Shown: positions 1-13,592 of the stretch, piece after piece
How positions within the stretch are numbered: position 1 is the first letter of the stretch
How the letters are laid out: each line of letters begins with the position of its first letter
Assembly (NCBI RefSeq): GCF_949628265.1
Contig: NC_088786.1
Span: 31,889,681-31,953,680, forward strand
DNA from: Cloeon dipterum
Taxonomy: Eukaryota > Arthropoda > Insecta > Ephemeroptera > Baetidae
DNA length: 64,000 bases
Direction: 5' to 3'
Translations under genes and position numbers: made by a program
Notes under the pieces: model-generated
The model's database searches: none
Told to the model about the DNA's origin: nothing
Seen by the model: the letters and a program-made list of their open reading frames with translations, nothing else

Positions 1-3000
1 CTCAAAAGAGAGAAGCGGACGGGTCTTTAAATTTTCCCAAGCGCGCGTGAGTGAATTACTAGTGCACCTTGCATCACAACTCACTCGCACACACAGCCGC
101 AATAAAAGCATTCCATAAATCTCGTTTCGAATAAAAAGCTATAGAATCGCCCCCGCATGTTTATGGAGAAGAAAAACCTAATAGCTGCTGCTGCTGCTGG
201 TGTTCTCGGTCTGGTGAATAGGCCTGAAATAATGGGAATGTAAATGACGGGATGTTTGCCGAGTGTCTGAGCCGAGCGTCCTCGGACCCCTCATGCCCGC
301 GTCTAGATCCGCGCCCGTGTCCCGCGAGCATGTCGCGCCTTTTCAATTCCAAATTCCACCGTGAATTGAGCACAGCCAAGGCGTTTTGTTTATTTCTCAT
401 TGAGGGGGGCGTGAAAAAAGTTGTTTTAATTAGAGTTGTAGAACAAATTCATTAAATTCAGTCTCAAAATAGATTTTCCTTCACGAAAAAATTTTTTAAA
501 TAGGTAAAAACCGTCAAGATCATCCAATAGGCACGAACCACATTAAAAGAAAATATTTCCCTAACTTTATAAAGTGAATTTTAATAATTTTTTGGTGATA
601 ATAAACAAGTATGCAATTACATCATTTTTTAAAATGATTTTTATTGAAAAAATAAATATACAAATAACCCTTTTAACAACAAACAAAACAAAAACTTCAT
701 TGATCTCTTGAATCACACAAAAAACCATTCAATTTTCTGGCCTCGTAGTTTTTTATTACGATATCAATGATTGACTATTTTTCACATCCCCCCGCCTTCG
801 CCTTCGTTCATAAGCGCCGTGCACAACGTTGTCTTATTTGTGCAGGTACACACACAGCTTTATGGACTCGTTTTATAGTCCATAAAAGAGCGTAGCGCGT
901 CTCAGCTTCGTGATGATCCACCACCGGCACGGCGCGCGATGCCCTCTTGTTCTAAGTGGCGCTTTATTGCGCGCGTGAGATGATTTATAGTGGATTAAGC
1001 CAACAATTTGCCCTGAAAATATGCTCGTTTTATTTGAGAAACAGTTTTTCAGGTGGCCGTCGTTTCGCAAGAGGGCATGAACTGAGGATGCTATAAAAGT
1101 TAGTTAGGAAACTCACATTTTTATACTCGGCTATTTTATCCTAAATATGCACGGATGAACACGACATTATAAAACACATCATGTGAACAAGAGTCCCGAA
1201 CGTTTTTCATCTTCATCACGTTTCCAGAAGGAAATCGGTTCGGTTGTGTTTGATGCATTTAGAAAGTTTTCCTAAAACTCTAGCTCGTTATACAGATGCA
1301 AAACCACAATTATGCATACTGACATTATATACTAAAGCCAATAGAAAAAGTCTTTCTGCAAAACAATAATATATATCAAGCAACGAAAAAATAAAATTCT
1401 TAGCAAAGCCATCTTTTTACAAGTAGTTATCATGCTACGTTTAGCACTGTCTGCGCTGATTGCAAATTGCGATTATTTTCTTTAGGAAGAGAATAGACCT
1501 AAAAAAATCATGACACACGTCATTCTATAGATCGCGACGAGCAGAAATAACATTGGACGCTAAAACAAGGTCATGGTTGAGAAAATTGATTTCGGCGCCC
1601 ACTTTTAGAATCGGTAAAATCCTTTCAGTTTTAGTAAATTATTCCCCTTTTTACACATTTTTAAATTTACGAAATCTAGATTCCGATTGTTGCTTGTTAC
1701 TTTTTAGATTTTTGCACTTACAACATCTATTTTATACTGGTTTCAAAATAAATTACCATTCATTTTTTTTAATTTTAAAGCGTGTTTCACAATGGGAATA
1801 AATATTTCACGACAATCTGCCATTAAATCCTCTCGATTGGTAGTTAAGAAGGTTTATACGTAATATCCATTTTCCTTTCGAGAATTTTTCCGTGATATCA
1901 AGAGCAGGTTTTTCACTCTTTAAAAATAGCTCACAATAGAGAGGATGGAATTTTGGTTTGATTGAATTGTTGTGAGAGGGAGTTTTTTTATCGTTAGGAG
2001 ATGCGTGTGGCGGGCTTGTCAAGATTTTGTATATACTTGTTTCTCTTTTCGTTTGCGCTCAGAGATGTGTGCATGCGGACGTTCTCAACCATCACTGATT
2101 CAGAATTCTCTGCAGCTAATACTGTGCATGAATTTTTTCTTTTTGGAGGTAAAGTACTGCTGAATAGGAGTGTGGGACCGAAACAGCCGCTTTACATTGT
2201 GAGAGCGGATGATGATTATTTTCTTGTTTAAATTTTGGCCAATACAACATTTTAAAATCAAAAGAAATTATATCAATCGACCCCTTGCTATATGAAGTTC
2301 TCCATAATTAGTGCAGATTTGAGTAAATCCAACTGGATGAAGTTAAATAATAATGTAATCCAAATAAACCTCAAAGCACGTATTTTCCGTATTTTCATCC
2401 GGTTTCATGTGGGGCGCGATTATTAATTTGTCCATGCATTGACTGCAGTTGCCACCAACACTCATTCTCTTATTTATATATGGCTCTTATCTCTGCACCG
2501 CACGTCACATTTTTCTCATTTATCGTCCATTAAGAGCATAACCCGTGCTCAAATAACAGCTTGCACGTGAGCGTCTCACATAAACCACTTGAAAATCAGC
2601 GGAGGCATCAGTTTCATGAAGTCGACAAGAAGAGGTGCATTGTTGCACTCGCAGATGTATGTATAATTATGCAGCACTTGTAACACTATCAGGAAGCCGT
2701 CGGTCGGACAGGCGGGCGTATCAAGCGCGATATCGGCGAAGAACCCCCACGGAGTGTGTGCATTATTTCGATTTATCGGCGCGCACTCGCGGTCCCATCC
2801 TTGCCTGCCTGGCTGGCTGGCTGCCTGCGCCGCGCGCCGCAAAGGAAAGCGAGCGCAGCCTCTGATTTAATGATCACCGGTCGCGATCTCGAGACTCATA
2901 AAACAAATCGCCGCTGCCGTAAGTCCGTGGCTGCTGCAGCGAGCGAGGGAACGAGCGAGCGAGAAACCGACAACGAAGATGCCATCGCACCGCAGAAGAA

Positions 3001-3485
3001 GAATGAGAGGCAACCGCCACCGTAATTTATTGGAAGTTGTAAAAACGCGGCACAGTGAACGTGCGGTGCGCGCTGTAAAAGTTGATTCGGTGATTTTGGC
3101 ACATGTGCGCTCGCTGATCTCATCGCACAACTGTTTCCACTTCTTAAATCAAAGCTCGCGCGCGCGGGAGGGCATCAGCGCTACACTTTCTTTCGATCTG
3201 GGTAAAAGAGAGAGTAATTCTAAATTTTTTCTCGTTTGAGTTGAGTTCAGTTTCCTTTACCTGAAGAATGCTACGTGCTGCGTGCTGTAATTACAAAAAA
3301 AAAAAAAATAGGAAAGCTCTTCATGGACTTGTCTAAGCTCTTCAAAATCTTTGTGTGCCAGAGCACGTTGCCTCGCGTTGTTCAGGCATTGGGAGATATT
3401 TCAGTATTTCAGGAATTAATTGCTGGCTGCCTAATGTCAGAGATGGCAAAAGATGGTTAATTTAGACACACACGATATGCTCAAA

Positions 3486-3560
3486 TAGCTCAACGGGTTG
3501 GGTGGCGTTCCGGCGCCGACTCGCCACTAGCTGATGGTTTTCACACCTTTCCAGAGGCTT
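3486..3560 (+). repeat. Possible tRNA-derived SINE head
   Basis: The stretch begins with TAGCTCAACGGG, close to an RNA polymerase III A box. About 50 nt downstream is GGTTTTCACACC, a degraded match to a B box. The GC-rich middle could fold like a tRNA arm, but I cannot draw a full cloverleaf, so this is not called a tRNA gene. A second copy is needed to confirm it as a SINE. Confidence 0.3.
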
Positions 3561-6500
3561 TCCTGGCGTTTCAATGAAAAACCTTGCGGTGCAAGGAATC
3601 GAAAAGATATCCACATTGGATTCAAGCTTAAGGCACTGCCCAAATTCATAGGTTTATTCCCACTGGAAAAAGGAAAAAGAGCAGGGATACTTGTTATTGG
3701 TAAATTAAAAAAAACTAAAAAATCCTTTTTCATATTAAAAACAAATATTTATTTTGTTATCAAGGGTACGTAAAATTTTTGACCACAGTACAATTTTAAT
3801 CCCAATTTTTATAGCATGCCAGGAAGGATAATTTTAAAGATAATTATTTTTCGGCACTTCCTGATTTGAGAGGACTTTCTACCAATTGTAATTTTGTGAT
3901 GAAGAAGTCCCCTTTTCAATGGGTTGTGACTTTGTACAACTTGTTATTGTAATTGTGGTTTTGAAAGGTTAAAGTAATATTTGTGCTTTAATTGGCGCAT
4001 TTTATGATTTGAAAATAGTATGGTTATTTGGTTTATCAATATTTTTTCTCACTTAAAGCTGCAAAATATATTAATTTCGTACATTAAAGTAACAAAGTAA
4101 TGACCATTCCAGCAACAAGAGGAAATTGTGCAACTCAAGTGGCAACTTCTTCGCATACATTTTCTTTTTTAATGGATCGAGCCTTGATTAATAAAAGCAA
4201 AAACGATTGCGTGCTCTGTCCGTTCGAGGAAATTAATGATTTACGCATTTGATTTAAGTTTTATATCTCCGCGAAACGCAATTTAATGGCCATTAAAGGA
4301 AATGAATTCTAAAACCGCATGAACGGTAGCCAACAATTTTACACACGTTAAAATGCGCGCAGACAATTTTATGGATCGCCGCCTACTGCGGCTGTATCCA
4401 CTCTCGTAATTTAAATCAGCGTGCGGAATTCCAGGCATTTACTTGCCCCGCAAGAAAAATAGGAACGAACTCACCACGCGAGTGCAAACGAACCGACTTA
4501 TTTAATTTCCATCTTGATAAAAGCGTCAGCACACACTCGCGACGTATAGAATTACTTTCTAATTACTTGTAGACGTCTTGTTATTCTCGTTAATACCACT
4601 CAAAGTGCCCTGCATTTTATTTAGCCGGATCATTACTGTTTATTTCACGGACTTGTCTCGTTATATTCGCCTTTTTGTTCGCGAGTGATCGAATTGCGCT
4701 GCCCGCTCGTTTATTTATTCTCGCAGTTCGCCACCGCGTGCTTTATTGGCTATTTTTACGCTCTGAAAAGCATTCTAAATCGGCGATAACAGGAAACAAA
4801 AAGCAGCCTTCTTACAAAACAGCTCGCTCGTTTTATTATAATTGGACCCGGAATGATAAATCAACACAAGGGCACGCGGCTGTCGAGCAACTAAACGGGA
4901 TGCCAACGAGGAACGTGCATTTATGCAACCTGCTCACCTGTCGAGACCACCGTGCTGCCTAAGTCCTAAATTTCATAGCCTCAGGCTCTTTTGTTTGCTT
5001 AATTTTCAAACGACGAGCAGAACTTCCATGGAACATCGTTGAACCTAAAAACTTGCAACAACACTATTTAAATAAAAAGACAAAAAAGATTCAAATCTAG
5101 TGATTTTTTAATTAGACTGGAGTTACAAAAAAAATTAAGTTGCTTTATTTGGCAAGCCCGCACGTTGAGGTTCCCCTTCGAATTTAACGCCAGCAGCACC
5201 TGTGCACTTGTGCGGCATGGATTTTGTCTGTTCGAGTGCGACAACACGCATGTAAGTGTCACATGCCCTCTGCCTCCAGATGAGGATCTTGAGTTTAACT
5301 GATCTCGCACAAGACATAAAAAAACGAGAGTGCACCTCATGTGTCACATAGGTATTTGTCCGAAAACTGACAGCCCCCTTTGCAGTCTGCTCGTGTTTGG
5401 GTTTCTCTATTTCTTTTCAGAGCTCCTTTTTTATTTCTAAAACACCCAGCATCCCAGCGAGCAACAACAAACAAGCTCAGCACGCACGAAATTGATGTAG
5501 TAATAAAGTGAAAAGAAAAAATAGAGCAACCTGAGGCAAAAAACAAGATTATCGCAACCCCTATATATAATACGAGTGCTTGCTTTTAAACGCGCATCAC
5601 GTTTTCGAACCACCAACGTCGTTTTCGCTCCTGCCGCTCTTCATAAGGAAATTCGACGCTGCAACAAGCGAACATATTATAGACCCAACCGCGAGTGTCT
5701 GTTTTTCGGGGGTAAGACACTTGAAAAGAACATGTTTTGCACTCACATAATCCCAAGCAAGAATTATACAGTCTTGAAATGATATTGGCAGCATACAAAA
5801 AACGGTGTCAAAACAGAATTAAGTTATTTTTCAAACAACACCTCTAAAAATTCAGGCGTCACATTTTTTCCGGGTTTGCAGTTTTTTCGTCTGGTTTTTC
5901 CCAGATGATGGGAGCTTTCTGCTTTTTTCGTATTCTTAGCAAATTACAAAAATATGGAAGTTTAGATACTCAAGGATGGATGTTTTTTAATTGGGCAATG
6001 CATATATTATTTTTTCCCCGATGAACATGGAAAATAACTAATGAAATCCTAAACAGATTTTTTCAATAAAAAGTTTGAACTGGAATAATATAGACACGAC
6101 GACATATAACGTCTGGAACATTTTGTTACAAATTTATTCTTCTCTACAGGTAGTTGAGAAAAAATATTTGACATCTGGATCTGGAAACACTAACTAATAC
6201 AAAAGTATTTCCTACCAGGGAAAAAATCAATACTAGTAAAAAAATACTTTCTATAGGTTTTTTGGTAATTTGATATCGTAGAAAATATTTTTTAGGATTT
6301 TTAGCGTATCATGTAAGCCAAAATAAGTTTTGGTCTCGGAGAAAAATATTTGACGGTCGTCTTGTCAATTGTATGTCCTTTTGCCAAAGCCTTAAACTTC
6401 CTGTGCAGCTAGTTGGGCGTCGAATAACTAAACGAGACGCGACCAATTTGTAACGTGCCAGAGGTGACCGGCAGAGTGCTCCTCTTTGTCATTGACAAAA

Positions 6501-7300
6501 AAGCAACAGGCCGCAGAGCTTGTGCCGTCATTCTAATTTAAAAATACAATTTGGCTTGCATTAATAAGCACGCGTCGGCCATCAATCACTATCGTGGCTG
6601 CTTGGCACCTGCAAAAAGCGGCGCACGCGGCAGTGAAAATACAAATCGCGAATATTCCATCGCGAAATGAATAAAAGATGCTGCTGGCTGCCAGTGTGAC
6701 GGGCGAAACGTGCTGAAAAGCTGCCTTTTGCCACTCTCTGGTAGCACTCACTGTTATAGATACAATTCAGCGGCGGCAGCAGACATCACCCAGCCGAAAG
6801 GAACTGATTTCAATCTCAATTTCAGCATTGTGCGCGAGCACAAAAACGGGTCTAGCTGGCAATGAAAGAAACTCGTCAAAGACGTATCAGCGCCCAGCGG
6901 CTGGAAAAAATCACTGCAGACGCAAACTTGGCTGCTCCTTTCATTTCATCCAGACGGTTTCGCCAGTAGATTTGCCCTATGGAACAAGTGCTTTCAAGTC
7001 ACCGCTGCTTTTTATTTATTTCACACACTAACAGATTCTTCACCTTCGTCAAGAGTAACAAAAATGGTCAAATTATAGAACATTCCTTCTGAATTACTCT
7101 CACGACTGGAAATTACGCTTGTAATATGTTTCTCTAAAGGGTTGAATAGATTGACTCACAATCAATTCCATAGTAATTAAAAAGAAACGAAGTAAATTAT
7201 TAATTTCTTAATTAATCCTGAAAAAAGACCACATTTTAAATGCATCACTAACACAAAGCAAATGCAATCACTTAGCGCTGTGATATTTAAACTATAAACT

Positions 7301-7372
7301 TTTTTCTGAGCTTCCAATCGGCGCAGGACCTTAAATGAGCACGAATCATGCAATTTCAGCCATTTGAACCAT
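7301..7372 (+). repeat. Dispersed repeat, copy A
   Basis: About 70 nt starting TTTTTCTGAGC closely resemble 25551-25622 in a Kidins220 intron. Shared words include CCAATCG, GCAGGAC, AAATGAGCAC and AGCCATTT. Another shared word, GTTAATTGGGCTG, follows at about 7795 here and 25850 there, so the repeat is probably several hundred bases long and diverged. Its class was not determined. Confidence 0.55.
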
Positions 7373-9266
7373 GCGTTGTGTAACATCATCTAAAAGCGTC
7401 CAAAACCGACCAAATTAGCTAAAAATTAAGAAAGATCAGTGCATATTTTTGCTACTCGCTTGGAAATTATTCTTCTGGTTTTATTAATAGCGGAATTTTC
7501 CAATCAAAACAGTTTTTCACACACTACTAGATATTGTTGCAATTTTTAAGACAGTTTTCATTTCCATTATCCAGTAAAATATTTTAACGTTTAGAAATCA
7601 TTCACACATCTTTGCAACGTCTTGTTCGTAATGGTAGTAATGCAAAAAGTAAATTGGTTTAGTTCTTCTTAAAAATGACAAATATTTTTTTTCATGTTGA
7701 ATATAATTAAAACCAGGCTTTATTTTTTTTCATTTCGACAAAAACGTAATATTTATTAGTAAAAATGCTAAATTAGACACTGGACTCAATAATGTTAATT
7801 GGGCTGAAACCATGTCTTGAAAAGACGTCTAAATATAGAGGTAAAGCCTTAAAAATCTGTCGACTATTTAAAAAAACGTCTTAAATTCAGCCCTATGATC
7901 TCTGTAAAAAAATGATGAATTCAGAAAAAAACTGTAGATGAGCTTATTGTTAGCCATTTGATATAATTTCAATTTATAAAAGCGTCATTTATATCAAGTT
8001 GACTTTTAACCCAAGGCAACAGGCAAATTGTACGAAGCAAGGTGTGAATTAAGCCTCCCGGTAAGAAGAATGAATGAAGAATGAAATTCGTTTAAGAGGG
8101 AGCAAAAATTCAGGATAATACGAGTTGCGATGAGCGTACAAAGCGGCAAGGCAAGGAGCAGCCCAAAGTATATGCGCAAAATAAATCACAGAGAGACGCA
8201 TTCCAGAGATATAGGCTCATTGTTCGAAGATGAGAGTCCTGCCGAGAGCCGATTTAGATCTCGGGCGGCGATGAAATTCGGTCGCGCCGAGAGAAAAAGA
8301 GCCGCTGTCAGCGTGAACGAAAAGAACCTGTGCTCTGCTGCTCAGAGTTTAATATCAAACTGTGAATCAGCCCGAGTTCTTTTTCATTCACACCTCTTGC
8401 ACTCGCGCGCCTATTCAGCTCGCGAAAGATATTCCAGCTCGAGTTTATTTATTTTTTATCGCACGCAGCACGCGGGCTGACTATCCACGCAAAGATATTT
8501 GGCTCTGAAGAGAGATTTATGTACGCGACGCACAATTGTGTTGATTTTGCATTGTCCCGTTCCTCCATCTCCGCGATGAGGCACCGGAGATAATCATTTA
8601 GAAAAATACCTACACACGTTGGCCACAAAGCTGGAAACACACATTTTCCGTCGCTATTTTGTGTGTTTGCATGTTATCATTGCGTGAGCTTTTTTTAATA
8701 GCGGATCCCTCCGCTTTTTTGAGCTGTTATATAACTTGTGTTTATTTTTACGGCACCAACAGGAATGGGATTGTTATTTTTCACTTTGTGTCGCCAAGGC
8801 CATGCAACTCAATGCAGGAATTGTGGACACGCTGAACGAAGTAAAGTACACAGAAAGGGACAAAGAGGAATGAGAATGTTGCACGACCAGCCTGAGTTTT
8901 TTGAGACCTCTCTTTTGTGGGAATCAAATTAGCTGTGAAATTCCTATCTCAGGACATTAAATTAAGCAGAACTCAAATGATTCAAAAGAGCCATTGGTCA
9001 TTGGCCGCATTTTTCTTTCCAAGAAGGACGTGACCTGTTACATGTTACATGTGCTGAATTATTGCTAGATATACACACGAGGTTAAAATAGCATGTTGCA
9101 TAACCATTTGTTAAAATAACTTCGTGAAATCATTTTCTAACAGATTATATCTTTCTAAAATTTTGTTTCCATTGCAATTGGGGGCATATTATATTTAGAA
9201 TTGTAGCAATATCTGATGTGTGAACTCGCCAAAAGACAATAAAGATGATAATGATATATCCTAGAC

Positions 9267-9339
9267 TGCGGCAGCAGAATAAATATCTTTTTGAAATAAT
9301 AGACGAAGAGAGTGTTTCCAGTGAGCCAAGCTCGCAAGT
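9267..9339 (+). other. Weak candidate isolated exon
   Basis: A short open stretch is bounded by an acceptor-like ATATATCCTAG and a donor-like GTACAG. It would encode a segment with the acidic word IDEESVSSEPSSQ. No partner exon was found nearby, so it is recorded only as a candidate and may be chance. Confidence 0.12.
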
Positions 9340-11344
9340 ACAGACTTTTTTAATATATATCAAAGATTTCAAATTAAATAATCTGTCATTCTCGTCTACT
9401 TTTAGGGTATTTTGCTGTCATGAATTTGTGCCAATAATGTCTGTCTTACACCACACAGTTTTATTTTTGTTTTGTATTTAAAAATTTATATTTTTAATTA
9501 ATTATTGCAGTAATCATCAAACACAGAGCAAATTAGGTTGTTAGCAGTAAAATAAATTTAAAAAATTGCCTTACTCAATGATAATTAGCTTGAAAAATAA
9601 TTATAATTGCCTGATAAGTTTACTAAATATACAAAATTGACAAATTGCTTGATGATACGATTTCTTTGTTTCAGTTGTTGAGTGAAGCGGTATTCATCAA
9701 CCGTGCGATGGCTGCACCAACGAATATTTCATCAAATCCAGTTTTATCGTGAAAAAATTCAAACCCCTGAGAAAATCTAAAAAGGGGACGAAAATAATGC
9801 ACATCTCAACGGAATAATTTGCCGGGCCTGCGATCCAACCACTTCATTTGATATTATTGGAGTTTTCGCCACCCCTCGCGAAGGACAGGTTACATACCCG
9901 CTATCCATAATGAAAAGGCGTTATTTTTTGCCGCACGCGAGATGTTATTATTGTCAGCCAGTGCAGTGCAGCGTAATTTACTGGCGACGACGACGGTTAC
10001 TAGCCTACCTCAATACAATGACACTGCACATTCGTCCAGCGCCGTTTTTTGTGCACTTGCGCCGCGAGCCTGCTTTCATATTCCAGTTTTTGCTCGCCCG
10101 CGGAGGTGAATTTCATTTTCAAGATGTGCAGTCGCGTGTGAGAAATGGTAATTTTTGATCCCTTCATTACCGAGGATTGTGATGCTCCAACATTCATTGC
10201 TCGTTCATTACTATTCATCGGCGTTTGCGAGGAAAAGAGCTCGTTAAATTTTCAAGTGTAGTACCTGGCTCGATCAGCTCTCGGCACGGTTGCGTGTTCC
10301 TGCTCGCCTTAGAAAGAAGAATACATCTGCATATATACAAGAAACCAACGTGAAATCGCGTTTTTCGCATCACATGCTTCAACAGACATCGCAGGCGATC
10401 TATTAATTTAAATTTTTCATGCACTCTTGCACATTTTATTCGCTCCTGTCAGCCTTCAAGGCAATTCATTAGACGAAAAAAGTGATGTGTGAGATACGTT
10501 AGAGATTGCGAAATTAATCTAGCTAGGCAAATCAATACTCTTGCAGTCATTTAAATTATTGTTAAATTTTGGATAAATATTTGATTGGCTATTATTATTT
10601 TCTTTAAATCAACTAGTCATAATAATTTATTCTCAACCCTAAGTTATATAGCATCATTGGGAGCAGGGTAAAAAAATTGTGAATAAGTTATATCGTTTAT
10701 TTACGTGAATTTGCATTCATTCTTCATTTTCTAAGCATACGCATGGCAATGGCACACAATAACAATATTATTTATTTTGACTCGTTTCACTCTGCGCACT
10801 TCAAAATTATTTCAAAAAGTCATTGGAAATTGTTATTTTTTGGTTCGAATTGTTGATGTATTTCGAGCACGTGCAATGTCAGAATCTGAGTGCGAGCTGA
10901 TGTGGTATGTGGTGTACACAGTTTAATAATCTTTGATGTAACTTTTGATGCGGGAAAAATAAATTTAATTAATTTTACACAATTTTTGCTCTTTGATAAA
11001 TCGACTGATTTGATTGACTGGTAAAAATCGGTAAAAGCAGCAGGTAAAATGCTATGCGGTAAAAAATAATGACAGGGTCACTTTAGCTTCAATTTTGATT
11101 GGTGCTCTTATTGTCAGCAAAATAAATCAGGTCATTTCAACGGTCGGTTCTCAGAACTCTCTGCAGATTAATTATGTCGAATGGATTTAGTTTTGCTGGT
11201 AAATGAGAGGCCAGTACAGTGGGAGAAAGTGCAAAATAATCAGGATAATTAGTTTCTACAAATTATCACTGACTAAAAATACGTAATATTTTTAAATTAG
11301 AAAAATTGTATTAAAATATAGCATGGCTGTTGTACAACTTTCTG

Positions 11345-11745
11345 GCCTGCTACGGAGTACGGACCCTTAGGGGCGCCATGACCAGGCGCCCAGGCTGACT
11401 ACTACGCGCTTTACAGGATGCCCCACGCTTTGCGCGGTGAAATGGAGGAAATTTTACAAGAAATGCTCCGACAACGAGTAATTGAACCGTGTAATAGTCC
11501 GTGGATGATTTTAGTGGCGAAAAAGGACGCGGATGGGAATATATCAAATATCGCCCATGCATTTATTGGCGTGGATTAAACGCAGTTACAACAAAGCGCG
11601 CGTTTCCACTGCCAATCGTCCAGGATCTCCTGGACGTGCAACAGGGGTGCATATGCTGCGTATTCTCCACTCTCGATTTAGATTGCGGTTATTGGCAAAT
11701 ACCAATGCAAGAAAGCTCAAACAATTTTTGTAGTGCCACAATAAT
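11345..11745 (+). mobile_element. Degenerate Ty3/gypsy-type reverse transcriptase fragment
   Basis: Two adjacent frames read like consecutive parts of a Ty3/gypsy reverse transcriptase. The first has the VIEPCNSPW segment that precedes the fingers region. The second has the FPLP block and the FSTLDLDCGYWQI motif typical of the family. The reading passes from one frame to the other near 11.54 kb, so the copy is frameshifted. It stops before the YxDD active site. No LTRs, protease, RNase H or integrase were seen nearby. It is a dead internal fragment. Confidence 0.82.
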
Positions 11746-11759
11746 GGCCAACGAATGAT

Positions 11760-13592
11760 TTTTATCATTATTTATTTTTAAATTATCTATCTCACTTTGC
11801 CCTAGCCCCTATTCCACTAGCCTGACAAATTGTTCAGTTATACGGGGAGATTAATCATGAAACGATTGACCCTTAGGGCATCTCGCCCTGCTCTTAACAA
11901 GTGCACGAATTCTTTCCCTGCATGCCTGATGGCCTTTGAAGCTGAAAAAAGGAAAAGGTATTGCTGCTATTCATTTCCCCCCAGCATTTTCAATTATTTC
12001 CCTCACAGAATTCGGGCACAAAGAGCGACCGAGTGTGTGTGCACACGTACATGCGCGATTCCTCCTCCTCATCCTCCTCGTGTGGGGGTGCAGCAAGCTA
12101 TATAAAATTACTTGAGCAAAGCAGCATTCCAGAGGCCATTGTGCGCGAGCCCTTTAAACTTGCGTCACCACACCTGTGCTGCTGCGAAGAAGAAAAGAGA
12201 AGAAAAAGAAAGAAGGAAAGACGATCGCTCTACCTGTGCACCGTCAGGCACAAAAACGCGAAATTTTAGCAGGATGTGGCGACGCAACACCTGAATGAAA
12301 TATTTGTGATCCAATAATGACGCCGCCTCCGCTATTCCTTTTTTTCTTCTCTTAAATTCACCTTCCTCAAGCCTGCCAGACTAGGTGGAAAAAAAATGAC
12401 AATGGGCTCCACGAAATTCCGCCTTTCATCGAAAAATGAATCTGTTGGGCGGTAATAAGATCAGAGGTCTCTTTTCTTGTGATTCATCCCTATCGGAAAG
12501 ATCTGTCTTTGAAGCGCACACCGTCTTTGGGGAGTATTATTAACGTAATTCAGATTCCCAGTCTTCTTCGCACGATGGGAAGGAAACGTGCACGTTATTC
12601 AATCAAATGGGGTAAAGGAAAAAGGTTTATCTTCTGCAATCTGTCAACACCATCTTCTATCCTCTTGTTCCCTTTTCTCAATGGATTTTTTACGTGAGAA
12701 CTCCAAGTATCTGGTGACAGATTACCAACAAACAGATAATAAATTGAGCGTTTCAAAAAAACCATCTCAGCGTGTCGACTCTTTATTAACTACGTCAAAC
12801 TCAAAAATTCAGAACCAACACAACTAATTAAGTAAATCGCATTCTATTTGGATTAACTTTTTGTATTGACACCCGCCTAACAAATTTTCTTCCTGTACCT
12901 ATTCTTCCGAAATTACTGAATTAATAGACGTAAGAGCTTATTTTTAGTTTTAACATTCTGAATATTTTTTAACTTTCAAAACATTTGAAATCACTTAGTT
13001 CCACATAATATTATTGCCAATATTTGACTTCACTAGCTGCAATGCCCGCCTACCTGTCTAATCCATGAAAACAAGGAGGTCAATTTAAACTTTTAATTTG
13101 ATGTTACTGAAACGAATCAGAATATTGGTATTCGCACGCTACTTTTAATAGCTCTAAAATTGCAAGATCGGCGCAACACAAGTGGAATAATGCTGCATGT
13201 GTTCATTTTAAAAATGTATTATAAATTCCATTAAAAATTGATTTGTGAACAGATCTGATGTTCTTGCCAAGTTTAAATAATTTATCAAAGTTTAGTGCTA
13301 AATTTTAATTCTAAAATATTGGGAGTGGGTTGTAAATTATTCTTAATATCATACTGCTTTTTCATGAACTGCGATTTTCATTTTTTTCCATTTTTATGCA
13401 AGAGACCTTTTTAATTTGGAGTAAGATATCAGCTTCAAAGCGGTGCCAGATAATGCATCCCTATCGTGTTTAGTTCAATTTCTCTTCAACAGATGTCTCT
13501 TAACCTCAGTTTGTGATGTCAACAAACAATTATTATTGTTGTTCACGTCTTCACGTGTTTTAACAATCCGCTTTGATCACCATCAGCTCTGA
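11760..13592. other. Spacer upstream of BCDIN3D
   Basis: Mostly AT-rich. It includes a purine-rich AAGAAGAAAAG-type tract near 12.2 kb and a GC-richer block at about 11.95-12.3 kb. The frames here are low-complexity and were not accepted as genes. The last 100 bases presumably hold the promoter and 5' UTR of BCDIN3D, but I see no clear TATA box. Confidence 0.5.

Larger units (their letters stand above)
1..11344. other. Gene-poor left flank with no supported coding sequence
   Basis: The open frames here are short, lack convincing splice contexts and match no family I know. The sequence alternates between AT-rich stretches and GC-richer blocks at about 0.82-1.08, 2.4-3.2, 4.15-4.95, 6.4-6.8, 8.1-8.65 and 9.68-10.44 kb. 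Those blocks contain many homeodomain-type words such as TTTATGG, TTTATAG and TAATTA. This is compatible with cis-regulatory DNA of a gene outside the window, which is an inference from composition only. A short CTG-type trinucleotide run lies at about 184-198. Confidence 0.5.

Noticed and set aside
3486-3560. Functional tRNA gene
   Set aside because: A- and B-box-like words are present but no complete cloverleaf can be drawn.
8130-8480. 116-codon + strand frame in a GC-richer block
   Set aside because: Composition is dominated by Ser/Arg, with no splice context or recognised motif; more likely chance in a GC-rich block.
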